This document shows, in pieces, positions 35,786-44,590 of a DNA stretch of 45,169 nucleotides. The notes under the pieces are model-generated. The model made no database searches. It saw nothing but the letters and a program-made list of their open reading frames with translations, and was not told the origin of the DNA. The number at the start of each line of letters is the position of its first letter. Position 1 is the stretch's first letter. Made by a program: the position numbers and the translations under genes. Source of the DNA: an uncultured Halomicronema sp. (lineage in GTDB: Bacteria > Cyanobacteriota > Cyanobacteriia > Phormidesmidales > Phormidesmidaceae); contig CALCCA010000200.1 of the NCBI GenBank assembly GCA_937899725.1, forward strand, positions 1-45,169. The letters are read 5' to 3'.

Positions 35786-35951
35786 ATCCCAATTCTCTGA
35801 AATTGGACTACCGATCTTCCTTATTCCCTACGGGAAGGCTACGCCAACGACTCCGCTCAAGGAACGTCGGCTGAGCGGCGTCGTTCGCATCGCGTCTCCC
35901 CGAGGGAGAAAGCCGACTTGTCTGTGTAGCTGTAATGTGTAGAACTGGTAT
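35786..35951. repeat. MITE-like palindromic repeat, copy 3 (166 bp), inverted
   Basis: The opposite orientation to copy 1: it starts ATCCCAATTCTCTGAAATTG and ends with a right arm ending GAACTGGTAT. The interior keeps the AACGACTCCGCTCAAGGAAC block and the GCGTCTCCCCGAGGGAGAAA block. It lies in the 5' flank of gntK. Confidence 0.75.
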
Positions 35952-36022
35952 TAGACAATACCCATTTTCAATGATCAGGCTCCCAGCTAGCTTGGCAACA
36001 CTGATGCGCCGAGGGGCAGGAG

Positions 36023-36065
36023 AAGCCTCATGTACGTCTACAGCCATGAGGCTTAGGACGTAGAC
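36023..36065. repeat. 10-bp inverted repeat with possible pseudoknot
   Basis: AAGCCTCATG (36023-36032) and its complement (36045-36054) form a 12-base-loop hairpin. The loop sequence GTCTAC (36036-36041) is complementary to GTAGAC just downstream (36060-36065), allowing a pseudoknot. It overlaps the stop codon of a small minus-strand ORF. Confidence 0.5.
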
Positions 36066-36202
36066 TGGCGGGAAGGGTTTGATAGTACCTGAATGCCATG
36101 GTGCAGCCCCGTAATCTTAATTGACATGAAAAGGACATCAATGCCATCGAACTTGATGGGATGAAGCAGTGTGAGGCCAGCCTCGTCTTTCAGCTCAGCC
36201 AT
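36053..36202 (-). CDS. Possible 49-residue small protein
   Basis: A short frame (MAELKDEAGLTLLHPIKFDG..., ending NPSRQSTS) that stays open a further ten codons upstream of the ATG at 36202. The composition looks protein-like (hydrophobic strand IDVLFMSIKI, charged start). The ribosome binding site is weak and no family is recognised. The stop codon lies in the hairpin at 36023-36054, as if the hairpin ended the transcript. Could be a degraded gene fragment. Confidence 0.3.
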   Translation of the reverse strand: MAELKDEAGLTLLHPIKFDGIDVLFMSIKITGLHHGIQVLSNPSRQSTS

Positions 36203-36576
36203 AACACTGTCGTCATGGTGAACCTCGCGCCGATAGTCAACTCAGCCTTGTGAGGCGGCAATCCCTTCTGGGGAAGGGTACCCAAGGCGGGGTGGGTATC
36301 GCTCCTCGCGCTGAGAGTGGTTCAACCCACCCCATTAGCTCCTCCCCAGCAGGGAAAGAAACGGAGTTTGGCTTAACCCGCACTGGCGTTCAAGTGGGCA
36401 GCGTCCTCACTTGAACGGCTACAGCCATCACTCGTAAGCGCTGGAGTGCCGGGGCTGCGGGCATAAGGACAAGATTATCCGCGCGATTTGGCAATGCCGC
36501 TGCAAATCCCGAAAACATCGCGATACTTACCGGCTCTTCACCCTGTCCCTGGCACCCTTTAACCTCCACGCTCCCA
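36203..36576. other. Intergenic region with hairpins and a zinc-ribbon-like remnant
   Basis: Inverted repeats: GGGGTGGGT (36289-36297) with ACCCACCCC (36325-36333), and CGTTCAAGTG (36387-36396) with its complement (36408-36417). A plus-strand frame at about 36440-36584 encodes ECRGCGHKDKI then IWQCRCKSRKHRDTYR, a CxxC...CxC pattern, without a start codon and with a stop just upstream. It looks like a remnant, possibly of a mobile element. Confidence 0.4.
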
Positions 36577-39489
36577 TCAGGTGACCAAATTTGGCAAAAA
36601 GCGCGCCGTTTTCATAAAGGCTTCGGCCTCGGCGGCCGATAGGGGCGGGGCAATCAGATAGCCCTGAATGGCCCCACAGCCCAAGTTGTTTAGCCACTGC
36701 TGCTGCGATCGCGTTTCGACGCCCTCAGCCACTACGGTCATCTCAAACGCATTGGCGATTTGAATAATCGCTGCCACCAAACTGGCATCACTGGCCTGCT
36801 CCAGACTGTCAACAAACGACTTATCGATTTTGAGCGTATTAATCGGAAACTGCTTGAGATAGCTCAGAGAGGAATAGCCGGTGCCAAAGTCATCTAAACT
36901 GATTTCGATTTGGCGGTCTTGCAGTTTGGAAAGGGTGGATAACACGGCTTCGACATTTTTGAGTAAGACGCTTTCGGTAACTTCGAGCTTAAGATTGTGA
37001 GCCGCCAACTGAGTCTGCACCAAGGTCTGATCTAACTTTTCAAAAAACTGCGCGTCTTGAAACAGCCGGGACGCGATGTTGACGCTCATTTTGAGGGATT
37101 TGGCGGCGGCCATGGTGGTACACCAGGTCTGCATCTGACTACAGGCTTCTTGCAAAACCCATTCGCTGAGGGGAATGATCAGGCCCGTTTCTTCCGCTAA
37201 GGGGATAAAGTCATTGGGCGCAATCACCGGGCCGGTGGGCGGACACCACCGCACGAGCGCCTCAAACCCCATGAGCTGTTGGGCGGGCAGATTGATGATG
37301 GGTTGATAGTGCAGCTTAAATTCTTGATGCACCAGCGCTTGCCGGAGATTTGTTTCGAGTTCTAAGAGTTTGACAGCACTCTGATGCATGGCCGGGTCAA
37401 AGACAGCGTAGCCTGATTGGCCTTGCGCTTTGGCACGATACATTGCGTTGTCAGCATCGCGCAAAATATCTTGGCCGCGGGCATAGCCCAAATTGCTCAG
37501 GGCAATGCCAATGCTAGCAGTGGTAAAGACGGTGTGCCCCATGACGGTCATGGGGCGTTTGAGATCCTGTTGAATGCGCTCAACCACCTGAATCACTTCT
37601 TTGGGGCTCGCAATCTGCTCCAGTAAAATCACAAACTCATCGCCGCCGAGACGCGCGACGGTATCCAGACTTCTAACATGACCGGCTAGCAGTTGAGCCA
37701 CCTGCTTGAGTAGCTGATCGCCGACGACATGTCCCAAGCTGTCATTCACCACTTTGAAGCGGTTTAGGTCAATAAATAAGATGGCAAATAGATGATCAGG
37801 CTGCCGTTTCAGCCGTTGAATCGCATGATCTAGCCGCTCGACGAGCAAGGTGCGATTAGGCAATCCGGTCAGCGTGTCGTGTAGGGCTCGATAGCGTAGT
37901 TTTTCTTCCGCAATTTTGCGATCGGTGATATCGGCAAAGGTCACGACGATTTGCTGGAGCTGCCCCGACGCGGCAAATGTGGGGAAGGCGTTAATGAGTA
38001 CCCAGGTCGAATCTGGCGACTGGGCTGACTGAATCCCGAGCACAAAGTTATACAGCGGTTGGTGATTGGCCAGTACCTGGTTGACGGGGTATTGTTCGAG
38101 GGCTAGGGGGGCACCAAACTCATCCACCATCGGCCGGCGAAAGTCTGCGGATTTGAGGCCCAGCAGCTCCTGGGCTGGGGTCTCTAATAGTTGGCAAGCG
38201 GCTGGGTTACACATCACAATGGCGCTCTGGCGATCGTGCACTACGACCCCAGCATGCAGGTGATCGACGAGGGAGCGATAATTGGTTTCGCTATCGTGTA
38301 ATTGCTTGAGGGTCTGTTCGAGCGATTGGGTTCTTTCTTGCAGGGAATGATTGGTACTGGCTAAGGCCTGGGTGCGCTCGAGGACCCGCTGTTCGAGCGT
38401 GGTTAGCGTCTGACGTAATTGAGTCACCATGTGGTTAAAGGTGTCAGCTACGACGGCAAACTCATTATTGCCGGGGAGATGTAGCGAGCAGTTGAGATCA
38501 CCACGACCAATTTGTTCGGCCGCCCGATGCAGGGCAGTAATTGGCACCAGCAGGCGCTGCCCCAGCCAGAGAATCGCCCAAACGGTGAGCGCTAGCGCGA
38601 TTAATGCCGTGGCCAACAGCGCCGCGCGGCTCTGATTAGCCGCTTGGGCTAACTCTGATCGAGCGGCCTCAGTGCGTGTGCGACTGGTGTCGCCAATAGT
38701 TTGAATAATGGCGTCAATTTCTTGGTTGATGCTGTCAGCCACGATGGTGTTAACCTGCACCTGCTGCTCTAACAGCAAAACGGCATTGAGGTTAGCCAGA
38801 TAGTCTTGCGTTAGCGCTTGCGCACTACTCTGATCGAAGGCGAGGTCGGTGGTTTCTAACAGATAGGTGAGGCGATCTAAATTAGCCCGCACTTCGGTGA
38901 GGTATTGCTGATTTTGGGTATTGAAGTAGGCCTGCTCATTCGCTGCAATCATCCAGAGGGTGAGCTGAATTTGGGTGTTTTCGTCGCCCGCCACCGTTTG
39001 CTCGATCGCCTTCATCAGAGGCTGTATGCCGTTATATAAAGGCGTCTCATCGGCGGCGGCCTGAATGCGGGTGGTCGTGGCTTGCAAAGCCGCCTCATAG
39101 TTGAGAAATAAGGACTCTAATAGTTCTAGCTCTTGGGAAAGTTCCGAATTCGGCTGTTCAATTTGCTGCAGATCGGCGAGATTTTGGTAGGCGGCGGCGA
39201 GGTGAGCTTGATTAGCCGGTACAAACTCATCCGTCGAGTTGGGCATAGTTTTCCAATGGTGCAGGTAGTTCTCTTCGGCCTGTCGAGCGCGCAGAAAGTT
39301 ACTTTGCAGCTCGAGGCTGAGTTCTCGAACCCGCGCCGACTGCTGCAGAATGGCGCGACTACTGTCGCTGAGATGCTCTAAGCTGCGGTAGCCGATCGCA
39401 GTGCTGACAAAGCCCAGCAACAAAATTGTGCCAAAGCCCAGCCTGATTTGACCTCTAATGGTGGCGGGTAGCTGTAGCCAGGGGTGCAT
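36577..39489 (-). CDS. Membrane sensor with HAMP, PAS, GGDEF and EAL domains
   Basis: 970 residues. Membrane segments near 18-38 and 291-312 bracket a helical periplasmic sensor of about 250 residues. Next come HAMP (about 312-365), a coiled coil (365-405), PAS (about 408-530), GGDEF (about 535-700) and EAL (about 710-960). The cyclase signature is intact (ARLGGDEFVIL). The phosphodiesterase motifs are also intact: FEALVRW, NIASR, EVTESVLL, DDFGTGYSSLSYL, KIDKSFV, VVAEGVET. It can therefore make and/or degrade cyclic di-GMP. Its ATG overlaps the stop of the solute-binding-protein gene (TAATG), so both are translated together and probably form a sensing unit. Confidence 0.93.
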   Translation of the reverse strand: MHPWLQLPATIRGQIRLGFGTILLLGFVSTAIGYRSLEHLSDSSRAILQQSARVRELSLELQSNFLRARQAEENYLHHWKTMPNSTDEFVPANQAHLAAAYQNLADLQQIEQPNSELSQELELLESLFLNYEAALQATTTRIQAAADETPLYNGIQPLMKAIEQTVAGDENTQIQLTLWMIAANEQAYFNTQNQQYLTEVRANLDRLTYLLETTDLAFDQSSAQALTQDYLANLNAVLLLEQQVQVNTIVADSINQEIDAIIQTIGDTSRTRTEAARSELAQAANQSRAALLATALIALALTVWAILWLGQRLLVPITALHRAAEQIGRGDLNCSLHLPGNNEFAVVADTFNHMVTQLRQTLTTLEQRVLERTQALASTNHSLQERTQSLEQTLKQLHDSETNYRSLVDHLHAGVVVHDRQSAIVMCNPAACQLLETPAQELLGLKSADFRRPMVDEFGAPLALEQYPVNQVLANHQPLYNFVLGIQSAQSPDSTWVLINAFPTFAASGQLQQIVVTFADITDRKIAEEKLRYRALHDTLTGLPNRTLLVERLDHAIQRLKRQPDHLFAILFIDLNRFKVVNDSLGHVVGDQLLKQVAQLLAGHVRSLDTVARLGGDEFVILLEQIASPKEVIQVVERIQQDLKRPMTVMGHTVFTTASIGIALSNLGYARGQDILRDADNAMYRAKAQGQSGYAVFDPAMHQSAVKLLELETNLRQALVHQEFKLHYQPIINLPAQQLMGFEALVRWCPPTGPVIAPNDFIPLAEETGLIIPLSEWVLQEACSQMQTWCTTMAAAKSLKMSVNIASRLFQDAQFFEKLDQTLVQTQLAAHNLKLEVTESVLLKNVEAVLSTLSKLQDRQIEISLDDFGTGYSSLSYLKQFPINTLKIDKSFVDSLEQASDASLVAAIIQIANAFEMTVVAEGVETRSQQQWLNNLGCGAIQGYLIAPPLSAAEAEAFMKTARFLPNLVT

Positions 39490-40922
39490 TATGCGGCTTC
39501 CTGCATGATTTGGATGACGTGATGCTGGAGCTCAGCCGCCGCGACCGGGGCGGCAGTCCCATCGTAAATCGGCTGAATCGCGGTGGCGATTGCGATCGCG
39601 ACCTGAGGCCATTGGGGATGCAGCACGACGGTGGGGCGAGAGGTTTGCATGGCGGTTTGCACTGCGAGTGCATAGTCAATATTCATCGCCTCGGTATAGG
39701 CCGATGGGGTGAGCCAAGACGAAAATCGCGGCGCACCGCCAGTGGTCATAGCGATTTGCGGCTCCATTTTGGGGCTGATGGCCCATTGTATAAATAACCA
39801 GGCCGCGTCGCGTCGCGGCGACTGTTGGGCCATGCCTAACCCCCATAACCAGTGCCCCGTCCAACTGGCTGCCTGCGATCGCGGCAACACCGTATACCCT
39901 ACCTGACCCGCGATCGCACTGGTTTCATAACTAGGGCCAAAGAGACTGGCATCAATATAAAACGCGGCTTGGCCAGATTGGAACAGCTGAGTCGCCTGGG
40001 GCCAATCAATTTCTTTAACGTGGGGCGGGCCTGCCTGCATCAACTGAGCATAGGCCGCTAAGCCTGCGACCACGCGCGCATCGGTAAATCGCGGTTGCTG
40101 CCAGTCGCCGTCAAACCACAAGTTATGGGGTAACGGCGTGGGCTCTGGCCCCCAACAGTTCAACAGCAAGCCCGTGACCGTATCAATGATGGCGTCTGAC
40201 CGGACTCCCCGCATCACCGCCCCAAAAAAGTCGCCGTTCCCAATCTGATTGATTGTCTGCGCTGCCTCGATCAGTTCTGTCATGGTGCGGGGCACTTGAC
40301 CGTCAAGGTACCGATTAACCAGTTGTTTGTTGTAGAACAAGATATAGGCTTCAAACGTGGCTGGCATCCCAAACAATTGCTGTGCTGGCTGCGCGGGGGG
40401 ATACATAGCTGCGAAGCGAAAGCCTTCGGGAAAATCAATCAGATTGTAGCTAGATTCGGTGAACTGACGGTTGTTAATCAAAGGTGTCAACGGCTGCAGT
40501 AAATTGTCTTGCCACAGGCGATAGGCGGTTGAGTCCATCGGCAAAAAAAACACGTCTGCGGGGACGGGGCTCTGCCGCAGCATGGTTTCCATAAAGTCAA
40601 AATAGCCGGGCTCTGGCACCATCTCTAGCTTGACGCGAATGCCAGTAAGCGCCTCAAAATCGGCAAGATAGGGTTTGACCCCCGCCGTCCACGGATGATC
40701 ATTCAGCAATACTGACACCTCTTGCCCGCGCCAGCGCTGCCATTGAAATTCAGGGCTTAAGTCAACAACATTTTGTGTGAGGGCGTCATGCTCGCGGGGG
40801 GGACGGCAGGCGGCCAAAAGTGTAGAGAGGGTGGCCAACTGCACGAAATGACGGCGAGAATAGTGAGTCAATAACTTGGTTGGGTGATGGACACGGCCCC
40901 CCATAGAGTGGGCTAATTCCAC
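39489..40922 (-). CDS. TAT-type solute-binding lipoprotein
   Basis: 477 residues (471 from the ATG at 40904, an alternative to the GTG at 40922). The N-terminus holds SRRHFVQLATLSTLLAAC, a twin-arginine-like motif joined to a lipobox LAAC. The rest resembles family 1 extracellular solute-binding proteins: VSVLLNDHPWTAGVKPYLAD then FEALTGIRVKLEMVPEPGY, and a C-terminal WLFIQWAISPKMEPQIAMTT. It should be anchored to the outer side of the cytoplasmic membrane and bind a sugar-like or other organic ligand. No ABC permease or ATPase is adjacent; instead the GGDEF-EAL gene is coupled through TAATG, suggesting the ligand is sensed rather than imported. Confidence 0.82.
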   Translation of the reverse strand: MELAHSMGGRVHHPTKLLTHYSRRHFVQLATLSTLLAACRPPREHDALTQNVVDLSPEFQWQRWRGQEVSVLLNDHPWTAGVKPYLADFEALTGIRVKLEMVPEPGYFDFMETMLRQSPVPADVFFLPMDSTAYRLWQDNLLQPLTPLINNRQFTESSYNLIDFPEGFRFAAMYPPAQPAQQLFGMPATFEAYILFYNKQLVNRYLDGQVPRTMTELIEAAQTINQIGNGDFFGAVMRGVRSDAIIDTVTGLLLNCWGPEPTPLPHNLWFDGDWQQPRFTDARVVAGLAAYAQLMQAGPPHVKEIDWPQATQLFQSGQAAFYIDASLFGPSYETSAIAGQVGYTVLPRSQAASWTGHWLWGLGMAQQSPRRDAAWLFIQWAISPKMEPQIAMTTGGAPRFSSWLTPSAYTEAMNIDYALAVQTAMQTSRPTVVLHPQWPQVAIAIATAIQPIYDGTAAPVAAAELQHHVIQIMQEAA

Positions 40923-41174
40923 GCTGCCGCAGGGGGATGCGATTTTCTAAGAATGCCCCAGACTGCGTCGATTAGCGAGTTGTCAGCCATATCATATTAT
41001 TTTGATGGCCTGAGTCGAGGCAGAGTCGAGCCCCCTGGCTGGGTCAGTTGGGCTAGTTTTTGCCCCCGCTGACCGATGCCTGAAACGTCGGCAGAGTAAC
41101 CATTCCGAATTCTGCCTTCCGAATTCACGCTGCTCTCGATACCCTAAAGTCATCCCCGCCACCTTATACCTTGT

Positions 41175-44100
41175 ATGCCGTCGAAACCGCGCAGTTTTCT
41201 AGCCAGCCCTGAGGGAGTACAGCAGTTGCAGGCTGCTAAAGCCAAGCGCCAGTTGAGCTTTGCCGCCATTGCTAAGCAGGCCGGGGTGAGCGCGGATACT
41301 GTAAGCCGATTTTTTCATCCAGATTGGGGTAAGCCTGTGAGTATTGACAGTGTGGAGGCTATTACTGGGGCATTGGAATTAGAGGCTAATCCGATCGTGC
41401 AACCCCTCAACACTGAAGCCGATGAAGCTTATGCGGAAGCCAAACAACGCATTGCCAAAGCGAAGAAAAAAAGAGCATCGGGTCTGGACCTGAGTTGCAT
41501 GGGAATAAAGTCAATCCCACCAGAACTAGAAGAACTTTCTCAGCTGATATGGCTCAATCTTGACCGAAATCAACTGACTGATGCACCTATAGAGGTAAGT
41601 AAACTTACTTGTCTGACGGTGCTAGATCTTTCTCAAAATCAGTTGACGTCAGTACCCAAAGAGCTATGCCAGCTGCAAAATCTCACAACGCTTTACCTCT
41701 TCCAAAATCAGTTGACGTCAGTACCCAAAGAGCTATGCCAGCTGCAAAATCTGACAAAGCTTTACCTTTACCAAAATCAACTGACGACGGTGCCGAAAGA
41801 ATTGGGCCAACTGCAAAATCTGACAAAGCTTTACCTCCACCGAAATCAACTGACGATAGTGCCGAAAGAATTGGGCCGACTGCAAAACCTGAGAGAGCTT
41901 GACCTCTCTGAAAATCAACTGACGATGGTGCCGAAAGAACTGGGCCAACTACAAGAACTAACGGTGCTTTACCTCGACGAAAATCAACTGACGCAGGTTC
42001 CGAAAGAACTGGGTCAACTCCAAAAACTAACTCGGCTCTATCTTCATCAAAACCAACTGACAGCGGTGTCGAAGGAACTGGGCAAACTGCAAAAACTTTC
42101 AAAGCTTGCTCTCTCTCACAATCAACTGATTCAAGTACCGAAAGAACTGGGTCAGCTGTTCAACCTAAAAACGCTTTACCTCGGCAGAAATCAACTGATG
42201 CAAGTGCCTAAAGAACTGGGTCAGCTGTCCAACCTGAAAACACTTGCTCTCGACGAAAATCAACTAACCGAGATGCCAAAAGAACTGAGACAACTGAAAA
42301 ACCTGACAGAGCTTTACCTACATAAAAATGATCGCTTGGGCTTTTCTAGTGAAATCTTGGGGCCGATTTGGCCGCTGGTTGATAAAGGAGCAATCCCAGG
42401 CAATCCGCAGGACATTCTCAACTACTACTTTCGTAATCTGTCAGATCACACACCGCTGAACGAAGCCAAACTCATTCTCGTCGGCTTCGGAGCCGTCGGT
42501 AAAACCTCCCTTGTCAATCGTCTCATTCACAAAAAGTTCGATCGCGACTCCAAAAAGACTGAGGGCATCCAGATTACCCAGTGGCCTGTCACCCTCAACG
42601 GCAACGAAAACATTACCCTGCACGTCTGGGATTTTGGTGGGCAGGAGATCATGCACTCCACCCATCAGTTTTTTCTCACCGAGCGCAGCCTCTACCTGCT
42701 GGTGCTCAACGGTCGACAGGGGCACGAAGACGAAGACGCTGAATACTGGCTAGAGCTGATCGAGAGCTTTGGCGGCGACTCCCCTGTCATCGTGGCGCTG
42801 AACAAAATTACCGAGCACCCCTTCGACGTCAATCGCGGTGCCCTCCAACAAAAATTCCCCAACATTCGCACCTTCATCTCCACCGACTGCGCTGCTGAGA
42901 TCGGTCTCGACGAGCTTCAAGCCAAGATCAAGCAGGAAACCGATCACCTAGAGTTCCTGCGCACCCCCTTTCCCGCTAGCTGGCTCACTATCAAAAACAA
43001 GCTGGCCGGTATGCAGAAAAACTACATCTCCTACGAGACGTATCGCGACCTCTGCCAACAAGACGGTGAAGCCGACACCGGCGCTCAAGATTCCCTCGCT
43101 AACTGCCTACACAGCCTCGGCATCGCCCTCAACTACAAAGACGACCCGCGTCTGCGTGACACCCACGTACTCAATCCCCACTGGGTCACCAACGGCATCT
43201 ACACCCTGCTCAACGCCTCCGAACTGGCTGCCACCCAGGGCGAAATGGCGGCGGACTGTCTGGATCGCACTCTTGACCTACAGCGCTATCCCCGCGAGCG
43301 CCACGGCTTTTTGCTAGAGCTGATGCGCAAGTTTGAGCTGTGTTTCCGCTTTGCCGACGACGACAGCCGCTTCCTCATTCCCGACCTGCTCGACAAACAG
43401 CAGCCCGCCCCCGCCGCCGAGTTCGACCTGGCGGAGTGCCTCAACTTTCGCTACGAGTATCCCGTGCTGCCCGAGGGGTTGCTGCCCCGCTTCATCGTCC
43501 GCACCCACGTGCTCAGCAAGCACCAACTGCGCTGGCGCACGGGCGTCATCCTCCACTTTGAGGGCAACCGCGCTCTGGTCAAGGCCGATCGCGCCGACAA
43601 ATGCGTCACTATCAGCGTCGATGGCCCGGTCAACAGCCGTCGCCGCCTGCTCGCCATCATCCGCTCCGACTTTGAGCGCATCCACAGCAGCTTCAAGTTC
43701 ACGCCCCAAGAGCTAGTGCCCGTACCTGCCCACCCTGACGTGATGCTGCCCTACCCAGACCTAATCGTGATGGAGCAAGCTGGGTTAAAAGAACAACCTC
43801 AAGTGATCAACGGCCAGATCGTTCACCTCAACGTCCGCGATCTGCTCAACGGCGTCGACCTAGAAGGCAGTCGTCGCCCCGACACCGACCTCAAGCGCCG
43901 CCTCGACACGCTGCACCTGTTTATCAGCTACTCTCACAAAGACAACGTCCTGCGCGAAGAACTGGAAACTCACCTGAAAATCCTACAGCGGCAGGGGTTG
44001 ATTCAAACCTGGAGTGATCGCGGCATTCTCCCTGGCGATGAGTGGGAAACTGACATTGACGCCAACCTTAACCGGGCCGACATCATCTTGTTTCTCATCA

Positions 44101-44357
44101 GCGCCGATTTTATCGCGTCCAAGTACTGCTATGAAATCGAGATGCCCCAGGCCATGGCGCGCCACGAAAATGGTGACGCTATGGTTATCCCCATCATTCT
44201 GCGGCCCTGCGACTGGCGCAATACCCCTTTCAATAAATTGGGCTGGCTACCCCAAAACGGCGAGCCCGTAACTCAGTGGCCAGATCGCGATGCCGCCTGG
44301 CTCAATGTCGAAACGGGAATTAAGGACGCGATCGCGGCCATGAAAGCCCGCGACTGA
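41175..44357 (+). CDS. HTH-LRR-Roc-COR-TIR multidomain protein (ROCO family)
   Basis: 1060 residues. Residues 10-75 form an HTH-like domain (FAAIAKQAGVSADTVSRFFH). LRRs span about 105-390, twelve full units of 23 residues. The Roc GTPase (about 430-585) has a P-loop GFGAVGKTS and switch WDFGGQE, but NKIT replaces the NKxD motif. COR spans about 590-870. A TIR domain (about 912-1058) starts LHLFISYSHKDN and has the candidate catalytic Glu in SKYCYEIEMP. ROCO proteins are GTP-regulated dimers; TIR domains often hydrolyse NAD or signal. The combination implies a ligand-sensing, GTP-switched effector, perhaps defensive (inference). The ATG at 41175 is used. It stands alone between hairpin-rich gaps. 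Confidence 0.93.
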   Translation: MPSKPRSFLASPEGVQQLQAAKAKRQLSFAAIAKQAGVSADTVSRFFHPDWGKPVSIDSVEAITGALELEANPIVQPLNTEADEAYAEAKQRIAKAKKKRASGLDLSCMGIKSIPPELEELSQLIWLNLDRNQLTDAPIEVSKLTCLTVLDLSQNQLTSVPKELCQLQNLTTLYLFQNQLTSVPKELCQLQNLTKLYLYQNQLTTVPKELGQLQNLTKLYLHRNQLTIVPKELGRLQNLRELDLSENQLTMVPKELGQLQELTVLYLDENQLTQVPKELGQLQKLTRLYLHQNQLTAVSKELGKLQKLSKLALSHNQLIQVPKELGQLFNLKTLYLGRNQLMQVPKELGQLSNLKTLALDENQLTEMPKELRQLKNLTELYLHKNDRLGFSSEILGPIWPLVDKGAIPGNPQDILNYYFRNLSDHTPLNEAKLILVGFGAVGKTSLVNRLIHKKFDRDSKKTEGIQITQWPVTLNGNENITLHVWDFGGQEIMHSTHQFFLTERSLYLLVLNGRQGHEDEDAEYWLELIESFGGDSPVIVALNKITEHPFDVNRGALQQKFPNIRTFISTDCAAEIGLDELQAKIKQETDHLEFLRTPFPASWLTIKNKLAGMQKNYISYETYRDLCQQDGEADTGAQDSLANCLHSLGIALNYKDDPRLRDTHVLNPHWVTNGIYTLLNASELAATQGEMAADCLDRTLDLQRYPRERHGFLLELMRKFELCFRFADDDSRFLIPDLLDKQQPAPAAEFDLAECLNFRYEYPVLPEGLLPRFIVRTHVLSKHQLRWRTGVILHFEGNRALVKADRADKCVTISVDGPVNSRRRLLAIIRSDFERIHSSFKFTPQELVPVPAHPDVMLPYPDLIVMEQAGLKEQPQVINGQIVHLNVRDLLNGVDLEGSRRPDTDLKRRLDTLHLFISYSHKDNVLREELETHLKILQRQGLIQTWSDRGILPGDEWETDIDANLNRADIILFLISADFIASKYCYEIEMPQAMARHENGDAMVIPIILRPCDWRNTPFNKLGWLPQNGEPVTQWPDRDAAWLNVETGIKDAIAAMKARD
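41490..42330 (+). repeat. Tandem 69-bp DNA repeats encoding the LRRs
   Basis: The LRR segment is a DNA-level tandem repeat of 69 bases (23 codons). The units at about 41634-41702 and 41703-41771 are nearly identical over most of their length (for example CAGTTGACGTCAGTACCCAA in both), pointing to a recent duplication; later units diverge. The shadow frames in this segment are repetitive for the same reason. Confidence 0.85.
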
Positions 44358-44442
44358 GTCATTTGAGCGTTCTCAATCGCGCTGCCATCGGCGGAGCTGC
44401 GACGGGGCACTTCAAAAGACGCCGGTCTCTAGTAGAGTGCTG

Positions 44443-44531
44443 ACCTCACCTAACCTCTCCTTATCAAGGAGAGGCACCGGAGCATCCTTAAACCTCTCCT
44501 TGATAAGGAAATGTGCCGCAGGCGGTGAGGT
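44443..44531. repeat. Nested inverted repeat before rlmH
   Basis: Outer arms ACCTCACC (44443-44450) and GGTGAGGT (44524-44531). Inside lies CCTCTCCTT (44454-44462) with AAGGAGAGG (44466-44474), and a second CTCTCCTTGATAAGGA copy. Resembles the CCTCACC...CTCTCC intergenic repeats of cyanobacteria. It may form a structured leader or end the ROCO transcript. Confidence 0.65.
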
Positions 44532-44590
44532 TTCCCTATCCAAGCGGAGTCTAGTATCCTTGCCAAGCATGACTTTAAGTGAGCTGAGCC

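Noticed and set aside
36300-36345. tRNA T-arm-like GGTTCAACCC sequence
   Set aside because: No matching acceptor stem, anticodon arm or D-arm around it; it is part of an inverted repeat.
41683-42102. 139-residue minus-strand ORF with repetitive sequence
   Set aside because: It is the antisense of the LRR tandem repeat; its repeats follow from the 69-bp DNA period.
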